64,000 nucleotides of DNA. Origin: Rhizobiaceae bacterium (GTDB taxonomy: Bacteria > Pseudomonadota > Alphaproteobacteria > Rhizobiales > Rhizobiaceae). The translations under genes and the position numbers were made by a program. A model generated the notes under the pieces. The model was given only the letters and a program-made list of their open reading frames with translations. It was not told the DNA's origin and ran no database searches. The DNA lies in assembly GCA_023953835.1 (NCBI GenBank), contig JAMLJB010000001.1:1240001-1304000 (forward strand), read 5' to 3'. Positions 56,120 to 64,000 of this stretch are shown in pieces. Within the stretch, counting starts at the first letter, position 1. Every line of letters begins with the position of its first letter.

Positions 56120-56475
56120 TAAGCGCACATGATCTCGACACCGTGTTTCACGCTCTGGGCGATGCCACGCGCCGCCAGATGCTGCGCGATCTCACAAAGG
56201 GGGAACGCACCGTCAGCCAGCTTGCGGAGCCGTTTTCGATGTCGCTCGCCGCCGCCTCGAAACACATCAAGGCGTTGGAGTATGCGGGCCTCGTCCGGCG
56301 CGAAGTGCGGGGCCGCGAACATTTCTGCAGGTTGGAGGCCACGCCGCTGGCCGGAGCGCAAGAATGGCTCGCGTTCTACGAACAGTTCTGGACTTCGAGG
56401 TTGGACGTTCTCGACCGCCTGCTGCGCGAGGAAGATATGCGAAAAACACCAAAGGCCGAAGGAGAAGACAAATGA
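56110..56475 (+). CDS. ArsR-family regulator (SRPBCC-linked type)
   Basis: A 121-residue winged-helix protein: LDTVFHALGDATRRQMLRDLTKGERTVSQLAEPFSMSLAAASKHIKALEYAGLVRREVRGREHFCRLEATPL. No Cys-rich metal site, as usual for members paired with AHSA1-domain proteins. ATG 56110 is 7 bases after the -10 hexamer, so the mRNA is probably leaderless. ATGA overlap with the next gene shows one operon. Confidence 0.92.
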   Translation: MVELSAHDLDTVFHALGDATRRQMLRDLTKGERTVSQLAEPFSMSLAAASKHIKALEYAGLVRREVRGREHFCRLEATPLAGAQEWLAFYEQFWTSRLDVLDRLLREEDMRKTPKAEGEDK

Positions 56476-57005
56476 CCGAGCTTGCGAGAATGGACCAGTA
56501 TGGCGCACTGAGCGAGGATTCGACGCTGACAATCCGGCGGGTTCTGCCGGGCCCGATCGATCGTGTCTGGGCTTACCTGACGGAGAGCGAACTGCGCCGC
56601 AAATGGCTGGCCGCCGGCGAAATGGAAATGCGGGTCGGCGCACCGTTCAAGCTGACGTGGCGCAATGATGAACTGTCCGACGCACCATCCAAGCGGCCCG
56701 AAGGATTTGGCGAAGAACACAGCATGGAGTCGGAGATTACCGAACTGGACCCGCCGCACAAGATCGCCTTCACATGGGGAAGCACTGGCGGCGTCACGAT
56801 CGAGCTTGTGGAACGCGCCAATTCCGTCCTGCTCACGCTCACTCACAGACGCATTCGAGACAAGTCCGCACTGGCGAACATCGCGCCCGGCTGGCACGCG
56901 CATCTCGATGTTCTCGCGGCCCGGATCGAGGAACGATCTTTCCCCGCGTTCTGGGACCATTGGCTTCACCTCAAGGAAGATTATCGGGAGCGACTGCCCG
57001 CCTGA
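56472..57005 (+). CDS. SRPBCC/AHSA1-domain protein
   Basis: A 177-residue protein starting in the ATGA overlap with the ArsR stop. The AHSA1/START-like fold is indicated by LTIRRVLPGPIDRVWAYLTESELRRKWLAAGEMEMRVGAPFKLTWRN, EITELDPPHKIAFTWG and PGWHAHLDVLAARIE. Such proteins bind hydrophobic ligands in a deep cavity; the regulator/START pair is common in soil bacteria but the ligand is unknown. A strong terminator follows. Confidence 0.92.
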   Translation: MTELARMDQYGALSEDSTLTIRRVLPGPIDRVWAYLTESELRRKWLAAGEMEMRVGAPFKLTWRNDELSDAPSKRPEGFGEEHSMESEITELDPPHKIAFTWGSTGGVTIELVERANSVLLTLTHRRIRDKSALANIAPGWHAHLDVLAARIEERSFPAFWDHWLHLKEDYRERLPA

Positions 57006-57023
57006 CGCACGCCTCTCACGAAG

Positions 57024-57049
57024 AAAGCCCGGCAATGCCGGGCTTTTTT
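57024..57049 (+). terminator. Rho-independent terminator after the ArsR/AHSA1 operon
   Basis: AAAGCCCGGC (57024-57033), loop AAT, GCCGGGC with a run of T to 57049. It begins 19 bases after the AHSA1 stop. It works for the + strand operon. Confidence 0.9.
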
Positions 57050-57140
57050 ATGCGTTTATCGTTCCGGGCTCGCGATGCCGGATCACGATTCCCTTTCGGT
57101 CCGGGGGCGCGGAATGTCCCGATCCTCACGGAGATTCGTC

Positions 57141-57174
57141 TTGACGAAAAAGCCAAAATTGGAATAATCATTTC
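57141..57174 (+). promoter_or_regulatory. Promoter of the sugar transport operon with a candidate IolR-like operator
   Basis: TTGACG at 57141-57146 and an A/T-rich -10 (TAATCA at 57165-57170, spacing 18) precede the binding-protein gene by about 160 bases. GGAA-N6-TTTC at 57161-57174 covers the -10 and differs at one base from the GGAA-N6-TTCC site reported for the RpiR-type repressor IolR of Sinorhizobium. An RpiR gene lies at 63290. Confidence 0.5.
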
Positions 57175-57330
57175 ATATTGGCACTCAGATGATGTTTGCA
57201 TTCCGAAATCACATGGATGCCGATCTGTCACCCTGGCGGATGTGGGAGGCCGCATAAGTGCGGATCAGTGGCCCTGGGAGCCACGGTGAATTTTGACGGT
57301 GCCAGCGGCACCAATTGGGAGGAAAGTAAA

Positions 57331-58272
57331 ATGAAGAAGTTCATGCTGGGCGTCGCCATGGCGGCGCTTATGACGAGCGCGGCGCACGCCGAAAAAGTCG
57401 GCGTTTCGATGGCGCTTTTCGATGACAATTTCCTGACAGTGCTGCGAAACGGCATTCAATCCTATGCCGATCAGAACGGCGTCGAAGTGCAAATCGAGGA
57501 CGCGCAGAACGATGTCGCGAAACAGCTCGACCAGATCAAGAATTTCGCGGCCTCAGGTGTCGACGCAATCATCGTGAACCCCGTCGATACCTCTGCCACG
57601 CAGGCCGTGACCGACGCGGCGGCAGCGGCCAATATTCCGCTCGTATTCGTCAATCGCCAGCCGGTGAACCTCGATACGCTGCCCGACAACCAGGCTTTTG
57701 TGGCGTCGAACGAGGTCGATTCCGGGACGTTGGAAACCATCGAGGTGTGCCGCCTTCTCAAGGAGGCCGGGAAGACCGAGGCCAACGCCTATGTCATCAT
57801 GGGCGAGTTGTCCAACCAGGCCGCCGTCCAGCGGACACAGGATATTCATGATGTCATCGATGGCGGCAAATGCGCGGTCAAGCTCAACATTATCGACAAG
57901 CAGACCTCGAACTGGAAGCGCGACGAAGCCCAGAACCTGATGACCAATTGGCTTTCCACCAACAAGCCGTTCGAAGCTGTCATCGCCAACAATGACGAAT
58001 CCGCCATCGGCGCGATACAGGCCATGAAGGCCGCGGGTATCGACATGAAAGATGTCATAGTCGGCGGCGTCGACGCCACACAAGACGCCCTTGCCGCCAT
58101 GCAGGCGGGCGATCTCGACGTGACCGTGTTCCAGAACGCGGCCGCGCAGGGGTCCGGCGCCCTCGATGCCGCGCTGAAACTGGCAAAAGGCGAAAAGGTC
58201 GACCAGAAGGTCTGGGTGCCCTTCGAACTGGTGACCCCGGCGAACATAAACGACTACCTGAAGAAGAACTGA
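57331..58272 (+). CDS. Sugar ABC transporter periplasmic binding protein (CUT2 family)
   Basis: A 313-residue protein. ATG 57331 has GGGAGGAAAG upstream. Signal peptide (MLGVAMAALMTSAAHA), then the ribose/inositol-type fold: VGVSMALFDDNFLTVLRNGIQSYADQNGVEVQIEDAQNDVAKQLDQIKNFAASGVDAIIVNPVDTSATQAVTDAAAAANIPLVFVNRQP. Closest in character to fructose-, inositol- or rhizopine-binding members; ligand not decidable by eye. First gene of the operon. Confidence 0.93.
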   Translation: MKKFMLGVAMAALMTSAAHAEKVGVSMALFDDNFLTVLRNGIQSYADQNGVEVQIEDAQNDVAKQLDQIKNFAASGVDAIIVNPVDTSATQAVTDAAAAANIPLVFVNRQPVNLDTLPDNQAFVASNEVDSGTLETIEVCRLLKEAGKTEANAYVIMGELSNQAAVQRTQDIHDVIDGGKCAVKLNIIDKQTSNWKRDEAQNLMTNWLSTNKPFEAVIANNDESAIGAIQAMKAAGIDMKDVIVGGVDATQDALAAMQAGDLDVTVFQNAAAQGSGALDAALKLAKGEKVDQKVWVPFELVTPANINDYLKKN

Positions 58273-58293
58273 GCGCGATCTCCCGGGCTCGAC

Positions 58294-58317
58294 GGAGCGG
58301 CGCTGAGACGCCGCTCC
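58294..58317 (+). other. Intercistronic stem-loop between binding protein and permease genes
   Basis: GGAGCGGCG (58294-58302), loop CTGAGA, CGCCGCTCC (58309-58317), a perfect 9-bp stem with no T tract, ending 2 bases before the permease GGAGGAG ribosome binding site. Such stems protect the upstream mRNA part and so raise binding-protein yield over permease. Confidence 0.6.
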
Positions 58318-58333
58318 ATGGAGGAGCAACCAA

Positions 58334-59407
58334 TTGTCAGATACCTCTCTCGGCGTCGGCGGCGTCGCTTTCGACCGACGAAGGAGGCATTGGCCTTCTG
58401 AACTTAACGTTCTTATCGCACTGATCCTGCTCGTGGCCGGATTCGAGATAGCAGGACGAACGTTCCTGGGAGATTCCTTCCTGTTCAACACTCGGCCAAA
58501 TGTCGATGCGATCTTCAACGAGGCGCGACTGTCGATCATCATTCTCCAGGTGTCGATCGTCGGCATCATCGCCATAGGTGTCACGCAGGTCATCATCACG
58601 GGTGGAATCGATCTCTCATCCGGGTCCGTCGTTGGCGCCACGGCCATGATCGCCATGAGTTTTGCGCAAGTTGCCACGGTCAATGGCAACCCCAATCCCA
58701 AGGCGATCTTCGGGCCGGAATTGATGGACTTGCCGGTGATCGTTCCGGTGATCGTCGGTTTGTGCTGCGGGATGGTGGCGGGAATGATCAACGGCCTCCT
58801 CGTTGCCTATACGAAAATACCGCCCTTCATAGCCACGCTCGGCATGATGGTGTCGGCGCGCGGCCTCGCGAAATGGTGGTCGAAGGGAAATCCGATCTCG
58901 TTTCCTACGGAGAGCTTCGCATCGATCGGAAAAGGGCTGATGCCCGTCCTCATATTCGTGGCGCTGGCGATCCTGTTCCAGCTCATCATGACCTACACGA
59001 AATATGGAAAGCACTGTTACGCAATCGGCTCCAACGAAGACGCCGCGCGGATGTCCGGCATTAATGTGGCCGGCCATAAGGTGCTGGTCTACACGATTGC
59101 CGCGATGCTGGCGGGCGTCGCCGCGCTGGTGCTCTGTTCGAAGAACCTCACCGCGCAATCCGGCATGGGCGTGATGTACGAACTGGACGCAATCGCGATG
59201 GCGGTCATTGGCGGCGTTTCACTGTCCGGGGGAAGAGGCTCGATCATCGGTACTGTGCTCGGCGCGCTGATTTTCGGCGTCATCATTTCCGGTTTCACCT
59301 TCATGCGCCTCGACGCCTACTATCAGGAGATGGTGAAGGGCGCGATCATCGTGGGCGCGGTCGTGCTGGACCAGTGGCGGCAGCGTCGCCGCGCGGCGAA
59401 GGGCTGA
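58334..59407 (+). CDS. Sugar ABC transporter permease (CUT2, FrcC-like)
   Basis: A 357-residue protein starting at TTG 58334 (GGAGGAG upstream). About ten membrane helices and the family motifs VIITGGIDLSSGSVVG, PPFIATLGMMVSARG, AIGSNEDAARMSGINV and DAIAMAVIGGVSLSGGRGSIIGTVLGALIFGVI. It forms the channel as a homodimer with the ATPase encoded next. Confidence 0.94.
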   Translation: MSDTSLGVGGVAFDRRRRHWPSELNVLIALILLVAGFEIAGRTFLGDSFLFNTRPNVDAIFNEARLSIIILQVSIVGIIAIGVTQVIITGGIDLSSGSVVGATAMIAMSFAQVATVNGNPNPKAIFGPELMDLPVIVPVIVGLCCGMVAGMINGLLVAYTKIPPFIATLGMMVSARGLAKWWSKGNPISFPTESFASIGKGLMPVLIFVALAILFQLIMTYTKYGKHCYAIGSNEDAARMSGINVAGHKVLVYTIAAMLAGVAALVLCSKNLTAQSGMGVMYELDAIAMAVIGGVSLSGGRGSIIGTVLGALIFGVIISGFTFMRLDAYYQEMVKGAIIVGAVVLDQWRQRRRAAKG

Positions 59408-59411
59408 ACCA

Positions 59412-60182
59412 ATGGCGGACATCATCCTCAGGACCGAGGGCCTAACCAAACACTATGGCGGCCTCCACGCGCTGAATGATGCCAGTTTCGAGCTTCGCAA
59501 GGGCGAGCATGTGGCGATCATGGGGGACAACGGCGCGGGCAAGTCCACGTTCGTGCGCCAGATAACCGGCGTCGAGCGCCGCACACGCGGCAAGATGTGG
59601 TTCGACGGAAACGAAGTGGAATTTACCGGCCCCATCGAGGCGCGCGAGGCCGGCATCGAGACCGTGTATCAGAACCTCGCGCTGGCCGACGATCTCGACG
59701 TGCCTTCGAACCTTTTCCTGGGCCGGGAAAAATTTCTTCTGCGGTTGGGCCCGTTCTCGATCCTCAACCGGCGGGCAATGCGCGAAGCAACACGAAACGC
59801 GCTGGAGAAAACCGGGGTCAAGATCGCCAATCTCGGAAACACGATCCGGCACATGTCCGGAGGCCAGCGCCAATGCGTTGCCATCGCCCGCACCGCGACC
59901 TTCGCATCAAAGCTCATCATCATGGACGAGCCTACCGCCGCGCTCGGCGTGCGGGAGACCGCGCAGGTCGAGGACATTATTCGTAACCTGAAGGCCAATG
60001 GTGAACCTCTTATCCTCGTCAGCCACAACATGCGTCAGGTTTTCGATCTGGTGGACCGCATCGTCGTATTCCGACGCGGGCGTATCGTTGCCAACCTGAA
60101 AAAGGAAGAGACTGACGGACAGGATGTGGTCGCCTATATCACGGGCGCGAAGACACAGCCGGAATATGCCGACGCCGCATGA
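59412..60182 (+). CDS. Sugar ABC transporter ATP-binding protein, single domain (FrcA-like)
   Basis: A 256-residue ATPase. Walker A GDNGAGKST at 38-46, signature MSGGQ at 148-152, Walker B LIIMDEPT at about 168-175, and LVSHNM with the switch His. It has a single nucleotide-binding domain, unlike RbsA/XylG-type CUT2 ATPases of about 500 residues with two; the single-domain form is like FrcA of rhizobial fructose systems, and the gene order here (binding protein, permease, ATPase) also matches FrcBCA. Confidence 0.94.
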   Translation: MADIILRTEGLTKHYGGLHALNDASFELRKGEHVAIMGDNGAGKSTFVRQITGVERRTRGKMWFDGNEVEFTGPIEAREAGIETVYQNLALADDLDVPSNLFLGREKFLLRLGPFSILNRRAMREATRNALEKTGVKIANLGNTIRHMSGGQRQCVAIARTATFASKLIIMDEPTAALGVRETAQVEDIIRNLKANGEPLILVSHNMRQVFDLVDRIVVFRRGRIVANLKKEETDGQDVVAYITGAKTQPEYADAA

Positions 60183-60222
60183 GCGGCGGCGCGCCCGGCA
60201 ATTGCGTGGAGAGGTTTTGAAC

Positions 60223-61224
60223 ATGACAGTGCGATTTGGCCTGCTCGGCGCGGGCCGCATAGGCAAGGTGCACGCACGGGCGGTGGCGTCCAACGCGGGC
60301 GCGAAGCTCGTCGCCGTGGCGGATGCTTTCGAAAAGCCGGCGAAGGAGATTGCCGACGCGTATGGCGCGGCGGTCCGCTCGGTCGATGAAATAGAGAAGG
60401 CCGGCGACATCGACGCTGTGATTATCTGCACACCGACAGATACACACGCCGACCTGATCGAGCGCTTCGCAAAAGCCGGTAAAGCAATCTTCTGCGAGAA
60501 GCCCATCGACCTCGATGTCAGGCGCGTCAGGAAATGCCTCGCCACCGTCGAAAAGACCGGCGCGACGCTCATGGTCGGCTTCAACCGGCGTTTTGATCCG
60601 CATTTTGCTGCCGTGCGGAAGGCAATCGACGATGGGGCTATCGGCAACGTCGAGATGGTGACGATCACCTCCCGCGATCCCGGCGCGCCACCGGTTGAAT
60701 ACATCAAACGTTCCGGCGGCATCTTCCGGGACATGACCATCCACGATTTCGATATGGCGCGTTTCCTGCTGGGCGAGGAGCCGACAAAGGTATCCGCTTT
60801 TGCCTCGGTGCTGGTCGACAGGAAGATCGGGGATGCAGGCGATTTCGACTCCGTGAGCGTCATACTCGAAACCGCGACCGGCAAACAGGCGGCCATTTCC
60901 AATTCGCGCCGCGCGACCTATGGCTACGACCAGCGCATCGAAGTGCATGGTTCGAAAGGGGTGGTTTCGGCGGAAAACCAGCGGCCTGTATCCATCGAAA
61001 TTGCGGACAGCAAGGGATACACGCGACCCCCGCTGCATGATTTCTTCATGACGCGCTACACCGAAGCCTACGCCAACGAGATTGCGAGCTTCATTGCGTC
61101 GATGTCCCGCAAAGGCGCTAAGCGTGCGTCACCGAGCGGTGAGGATGGTCTGGCCGCGCTTATCCTGGCCAACGCCGCGCTGAAGTCGGCCCTGACCGGC
61201 AAGTCGGTAAAGATCGAAGACTGA
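60223..61224 (+). CDS. IolG-like inositol 2-dehydrogenase (Gfo/Idh/MocA family)
   Basis: A 333-residue NAD-dependent enzyme from ATG 60223. Rossmann GLLGAGRIGKVHARAV, catalytic Lys in FCEKPIDLD, and GFNRRFDPHFAAVRKAIDDGAIGNVEMVTITSRDP plus SGGIFRDMTIHDFDMARFLLGEEP follow inositol 2-dehydrogenases closely. It would oxidise myo-inositol or a related cyclitol imported by the ABC transporter encoded upstream. Other iol genes (iolE, iolD, iolB) are not in this stretch, so a different polyol remains possible. Confidence 0.9.
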   Translation: MTVRFGLLGAGRIGKVHARAVASNAGAKLVAVADAFEKPAKEIADAYGAAVRSVDEIEKAGDIDAVIICTPTDTHADLIERFAKAGKAIFCEKPIDLDVRRVRKCLATVEKTGATLMVGFNRRFDPHFAAVRKAIDDGAIGNVEMVTITSRDPGAPPVEYIKRSGGIFRDMTIHDFDMARFLLGEEPTKVSAFASVLVDRKIGDAGDFDSVSVILETATGKQAAISNSRRATYGYDQRIEVHGSKGVVSAENQRPVSIEIADSKGYTRPPLHDFFMTRYTEAYANEIASFIASMSRKGAKRASPSGEDGLAALILANAALKSALTGKSVKIED

Positions 61225-61233
61225 GGGATGTCC

Positions 61234-62028
61234 ATGTCTGACGCGCACAAGCGCAACAGCGACACGCGCGCGATCGTTACCGGAGGGACGCAAGGCATCG
61301 GCTTCGCAGTTGCAAGGCAGCTTGTCGATGAAGGATGCCGGGCCATCGCTCTGGTCGGGCGCTCCAAAGCAAAGGGCGCGGCTGCGGTCGCGCAGTTGGA
61401 AGGCCTGGGCGCACGGGCCATGTTCATCAGCGCCGACGTTGCCGATCCGGCCAATTGCCTGCGCGCGGTCGATGAAGCGACCGAACGCTTCGGGACGATC
61501 AACGCACTGGTCAACGCCGCCGCGTCGTCGGCGCGCGGATCGCTGACCGACACGACGCCCGAACTGTTCGATTTCCTGTTCAACACCAATGTGCGCGGTC
61601 CGTTTTTTCTCATGCAGGCTGTGGTGAAACGGTTGATCGAAACCAATGCACCGGGTTCCATGGTCAACGTGGTGTCAATGTCGGCCCATGCCGGCCAGTC
61701 TTTCCTGACGCCCTATTCCGCCAGCAAAGGCGCGCTGACGATACTGACTAAGAACGTCGCCAACGCATATCGGTCAAACCGGATCCGCTGCAACGCGGTA
61801 CTGCCGGGCTGGATGGATACGGAGGGCGAGGACCTTGTGCAAAAGAAGTGGCACGGGGCACCGGATGACTGGCTGGAAAAGGCTGAAGCGGCACAGCCGA
61901 TGCGGCAATTGGTGAAGCCGCATCAATTGGCCGTCCTGATTGCCTACATGATAAGCCCGCAGTCAGGTGTCATGACCGGCGCGCTGGTCGACTATGACCA
62001 GAACATTGCGGGCGCATTCGGCGAATGA
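61234..62028 (+). CDS. Short-chain dehydrogenase/reductase
   Basis: A 264-residue SDR. The second ATG (61234) is used because GAGGGA lies 6 bases before it; an ATG at 61228 is too close to that site. Motifs: TGGTQGIGFAVARQL (cofactor), NALVNAAASSARG (NNAG-like), and the catalytic SMSAH...YSASKG with Tyr and Lys. It probably performs a second oxidation in the same polyol pathway. Confidence 0.92.
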   Translation: MSDAHKRNSDTRAIVTGGTQGIGFAVARQLVDEGCRAIALVGRSKAKGAAAVAQLEGLGARAMFISADVADPANCLRAVDEATERFGTINALVNAAASSARGSLTDTTPELFDFLFNTNVRGPFFLMQAVVKRLIETNAPGSMVNVVSMSAHAGQSFLTPYSASKGALTILTKNVANAYRSNRIRCNAVLPGWMDTEGEDLVQKKWHGAPDDWLEKAEAAQPMRQLVKPHQLAVLIAYMISPQSGVMTGALVDYDQNIAGAFGE

Positions 62029-62040
62029 TTTCAAAAGGCT

Positions 62041-63150
62041 CTATCGAACCTCAACCCATCGTTGTTCCCTGAACGACCGTGCCATGGCGTGCACGGTCCG
62101 TTCTATCTCCAGCCCCTCATCGAACTCGATCAGCATTGCAGGCTTTCCTTCGATGCGGCAAAGCAATTCGCGGCATTCTATGGTCTTGAGATCGTTGAAG
62201 CCGAGACCGTGGCCCGGCGCGGGAATGAACTGCCCGTACGGAGGATGATGGGGGGCGGCCAGTATCGTGCGATAGCCCTGCTCGGTCGAACGGTCGGACG
62301 TCACAAAGAGCTGCAACTCGTTGAAGCGCTCCTGATCGAAGACAATGGAGCCTTTCGAACCGAATATCTGGACCTGAAGACGCCCCTTGCGGCCCCATGC
62401 CGAACGATTGACCAGCAGCGTCCCGGAGATGCCGTTTTCCAGCCGGATCAGCGAACTGGCGATGTCGAATGTTTCGACTTCGCGTGTTCCCCCGCCCTGT
62501 ATGGTCCGGCTGGCATATGGCCGTGTCATATCGCACATCACCGCCGCGACGCGTCCAAAAAACGACTGCACCAGCGACAGGGGATGGACGGCAAAATCGT
62601 CAAGCGCGCCATAGCCTGAGGCGGCCTCGTGCTTCCACGTGAAAGACGCATCGGGATCGGCCATGAAATCCTCATCCATCTCGATGCGAAGGTGGTTGAT
62701 TTCGCCGATTGCCTTTTCAGCCAGCAATTGCCGGATGTGCCTTGCCGCCGGGCTTTGAATGTAGTTGTAGCCGAGCGCCGCGACCTTGCCCGCACTCTGC
62801 GCGGCGGCCGTCATCGCCTCGGCTTCCGCGAATGTAGGCGCCATGGGCTTTTCGCACCATACATGCTTGCCAGCCTTCAAAGCCTCCATCGCCATTTCCG
62901 GGTGGAACTGGTTGGGAGTCGTGACCGACACCACGGTCACGTCCGGGTCGGCAATCACCGCGCGCCAGTCTCCCGATGCCCGCTCAAATCCGAACTCCGC
63001 AGCCTTGCGCGTTGCGGTCTCCTGGCTTGCTTCCCCGAGGTGGACAAGACGTAGTGAAGGCACGTCTCCGAACACAGGCCGCACGGCGGTCCATGCCAGC
63101 GCGTGGCATTTGCCCATGAACCCCGTTCCAATGAGGCCGACGCCGATCAT
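62041..63150 (-). CDS. Gfo/Idh/MocA-family oxidoreductase
   Basis: A 369-residue dehydrogenase from ATG 63150 (GGAGGA upstream). Rossmann GVGLIGTGFMGKCHALAW, catalytic Lys in WCEKPMAPT, then GYNYIQSPAARHIRQLLAEKAIGEINHLRIEMDEDFMADP and SGYGALDDFAVHPLSLVQSFFG. It is convergent with the SDR gene (12 bases between stops) and divergent from the RpiR gene, so probably controlled by that regulator. Confidence 0.93.
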   Translation of the reverse strand: MIGVGLIGTGFMGKCHALAWTAVRPVFGDVPSLRLVHLGEASQETATRKAAEFGFERASGDWRAVIADPDVTVVSVTTPNQFHPEMAMEALKAGKHVWCEKPMAPTFAEAEAMTAAAQSAGKVAALGYNYIQSPAARHIRQLLAEKAIGEINHLRIEMDEDFMADPDASFTWKHEAASGYGALDDFAVHPLSLVQSFFGRVAAVMCDMTRPYASRTIQGGGTREVETFDIASSLIRLENGISGTLLVNRSAWGRKGRLQVQIFGSKGSIVFDQERFNELQLFVTSDRSTEQGYRTILAAPHHPPYGQFIPAPGHGLGFNDLKTIECRELLCRIEGKPAMLIEFDEGLEIERTVHAMARSFREQRWVEVR

Positions 63151-63210
63151 TCCATCCTCCGGGGTCGATGCGAGACAATTTGCACTCTTTAATCCAGATT
63201 TGCCCGGAAT

Positions 63211-63224
63211 GGAATGCATGATCC
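63211..63224. promoter_or_regulatory. Candidate IolR-like operator between the dehydrogenase and RpiR genes
   Basis: GGAA-N6-ATCC at 63211-63224, within the symmetric TGGA-N8-TCCA, differs at one base from GGAA-N6-TTCC. It lies in the 139-base divergent region, 60 bases before the dehydrogenase start. A matching half-degenerate site occurs at 57161. Confidence 0.4.
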
Positions 63225-63289
63225 ATGTGACATGTGTTGTCGAGACGTCTATGCTTTGCCGTCTGAAATAGATGGGTCCTCGTGAAAGC

Positions 63290-64000
63290 CATGAATGCCG
63301 CATTGCCGCAAGACTATGACTCGCTGCGCACTCTGGTTATCGAGAAGCGCGACAAGCTGCCCAAGCGCATCGCGCAAATTGCGGCCTATGCGCTCGACAA
63401 TCCCGACGAGATCGCGTTCGGCACCGCCGCGAGCATCGCGGCTTCGGCGGGCGTTCAGCCATCGACCCTCATCCGCTTTTCGCAGTTTCTTGGCTTCGAC
63501 GGGTTCACCAGCCTGCAATCGGTTTTTCGCGAACGCCTGCGCGAAAGAACCACGTCCTATGAAGACAGGCTTGAAAAGCTGAGGAGCGGTGGCGCCCCTC
63601 GCAACAGGGGCGTACTCGACGGCTTTGTCGACGCCTCGCTGCGATCGCTCGAATCCATGTCGCGCACGCTTGACGACCAGTTGCTTGACCGGGCCGTGGA
63701 CATTTTGGCTCGCGCCGACACAATTCACCTGCTGGCGCGTCGGCGCTCGTTCCCCGTGGCAAGCTATATGGCCTATGCGCTCGGCAAGCTGAGGGTGCGC
63801 AACATGCTTGTTGAGTCCGCATCGGGACTTGAACCAGAGATGACGAGTTTCGCTACGCCGCGCGACGCCGTGGTTGCGATCAGCTTCTCACCTTACGCTC
63901 CTGCCACCGTCGATCACGCGCGCTCCATGGCCGCACAGGGCGTTCCCGTCATCGCCATCACCGACAGCGCATTCTCGCCGCTGGCCCAATCCGCCAGTGT
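63290..64000 (+). CDS. RpiR-family transcriptional regulator (3' truncated by window end)
   Basis: The frame from ATG 63290 runs open through the last base (237 codons seen). An in-frame GTG at 63281 is an alternative; neither has a clear ribosome binding site. The N-terminal HTH_6 domain is RDKLPKRIAQIAAYALDNPDEIAFGTAASIAASAGVQPSTLIRFSQFLGFDGFTSLQSVFRERLRE. A SIS domain begins at about residue 120 (LARADTIHLLARRRSFPVASYMAYALGKLRVRNMLVESASGLEPEM). RpiR proteins sense phosphosugars; this one is the likely repressor of the adjacent sugar/polyol genes. Confidence 0.93.

Noticed and set aside
63295..63582. 95-codon frame overlapping the RpiR start
   Set aside because: The RpiR domain reads in a different frame from 63290 to the window end without a break, so no frameshift is needed.

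Overview
The window reads as chromosomal DNA of an alphaproteobacterium of the order Hyphomicrobiales (Rhizobiales), probably near Mesorhizobium and other Phyllobacteriaceae. This rests on a class II (CP4-like) EPSP synthase next to a TIGR02300/FYDLN-acid protein, rhizobial-type Fur, PolA, LepA and PBP1A proteins, a ligase-associated exonuclease plus ATP-dependent ligase pair, TRAP and CUT2 transporters and GC-rich codon use. No phage, insertion sequence, integrase or CRISPR array was seen.

Layout. (1) 1-10225: a mostly exported module. It holds the end of a sulfatase, two paralogous HAD-type phosphatases with Tat-like signals, a frameshifted outer-membrane barrel gene, an eight-heme cytochrome c with HEAT and TPR repeats, a small protein, a TolB-like/TPR membrane protein and a DUF1254/DUF1214 protein. 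(2) 10527-26674: a catabolic cluster with aldehyde dehydrogenase, GMC oxidoreductase, TRAP transporter, metallo-hydrolase, hydroxyacid-type dehydrogenase, SMP-30 lactonase, acyl-CoA ligase, thiolase plus OB-fold partner, CoA transferase, carboxymuconolactone-decarboxylase-like protein and a LysR regulator. The genes fit import, oxidation, CoA activation and thiolytic cleavage of an unidentified carboxylic acid. (3) 26847-50496: core genome bounded by tRNA-Ala(GGC) and tRNA-Thr(CGT), with aroA, fur, gnd, aldo-keto reductase, a sugar isomerase plus MocA-type dehydrogenase, polA, an M20 peptidase, an RNase D-like exonuclease, a PBP1A-type enzyme, lepA, a methyltransferase and the exonuclease/ligase pair. 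(4) 50686-57005: a lipoprotein, a caspase-like domain fused to a solute-binding domain, a metallo-hydrolase divergent from a TetR regulator, and an ArsR/AHSA1 pair. (5) 57331-64000: a CUT2 (FrcBCA-type) sugar ABC transporter, an IolG-like and a second Gfo/Idh/MocA dehydrogenase, an SDR and an RpiR regulator cut by the window end; this looks like uptake and oxidation of a sugar or cyclitol.

Most notable: (a) the 737-residue caspase/solute-binding fusion, whose catalytic Cys position is Ser while the His is kept; (b) a previously unannotated-looking small RNA at about 37554-37694, made of three hairpins, two with C-rich anti-Shine-Dalgarno loops, a U-tract and an RpoH-like promoter; (c) well-formed operator/promoter arrangements for the TetR, ArsR and RpiR regulators, the first two apparently giving leaderless mRNAs; (d) the eight-heme cytochrome module with duplicated phosphatases.
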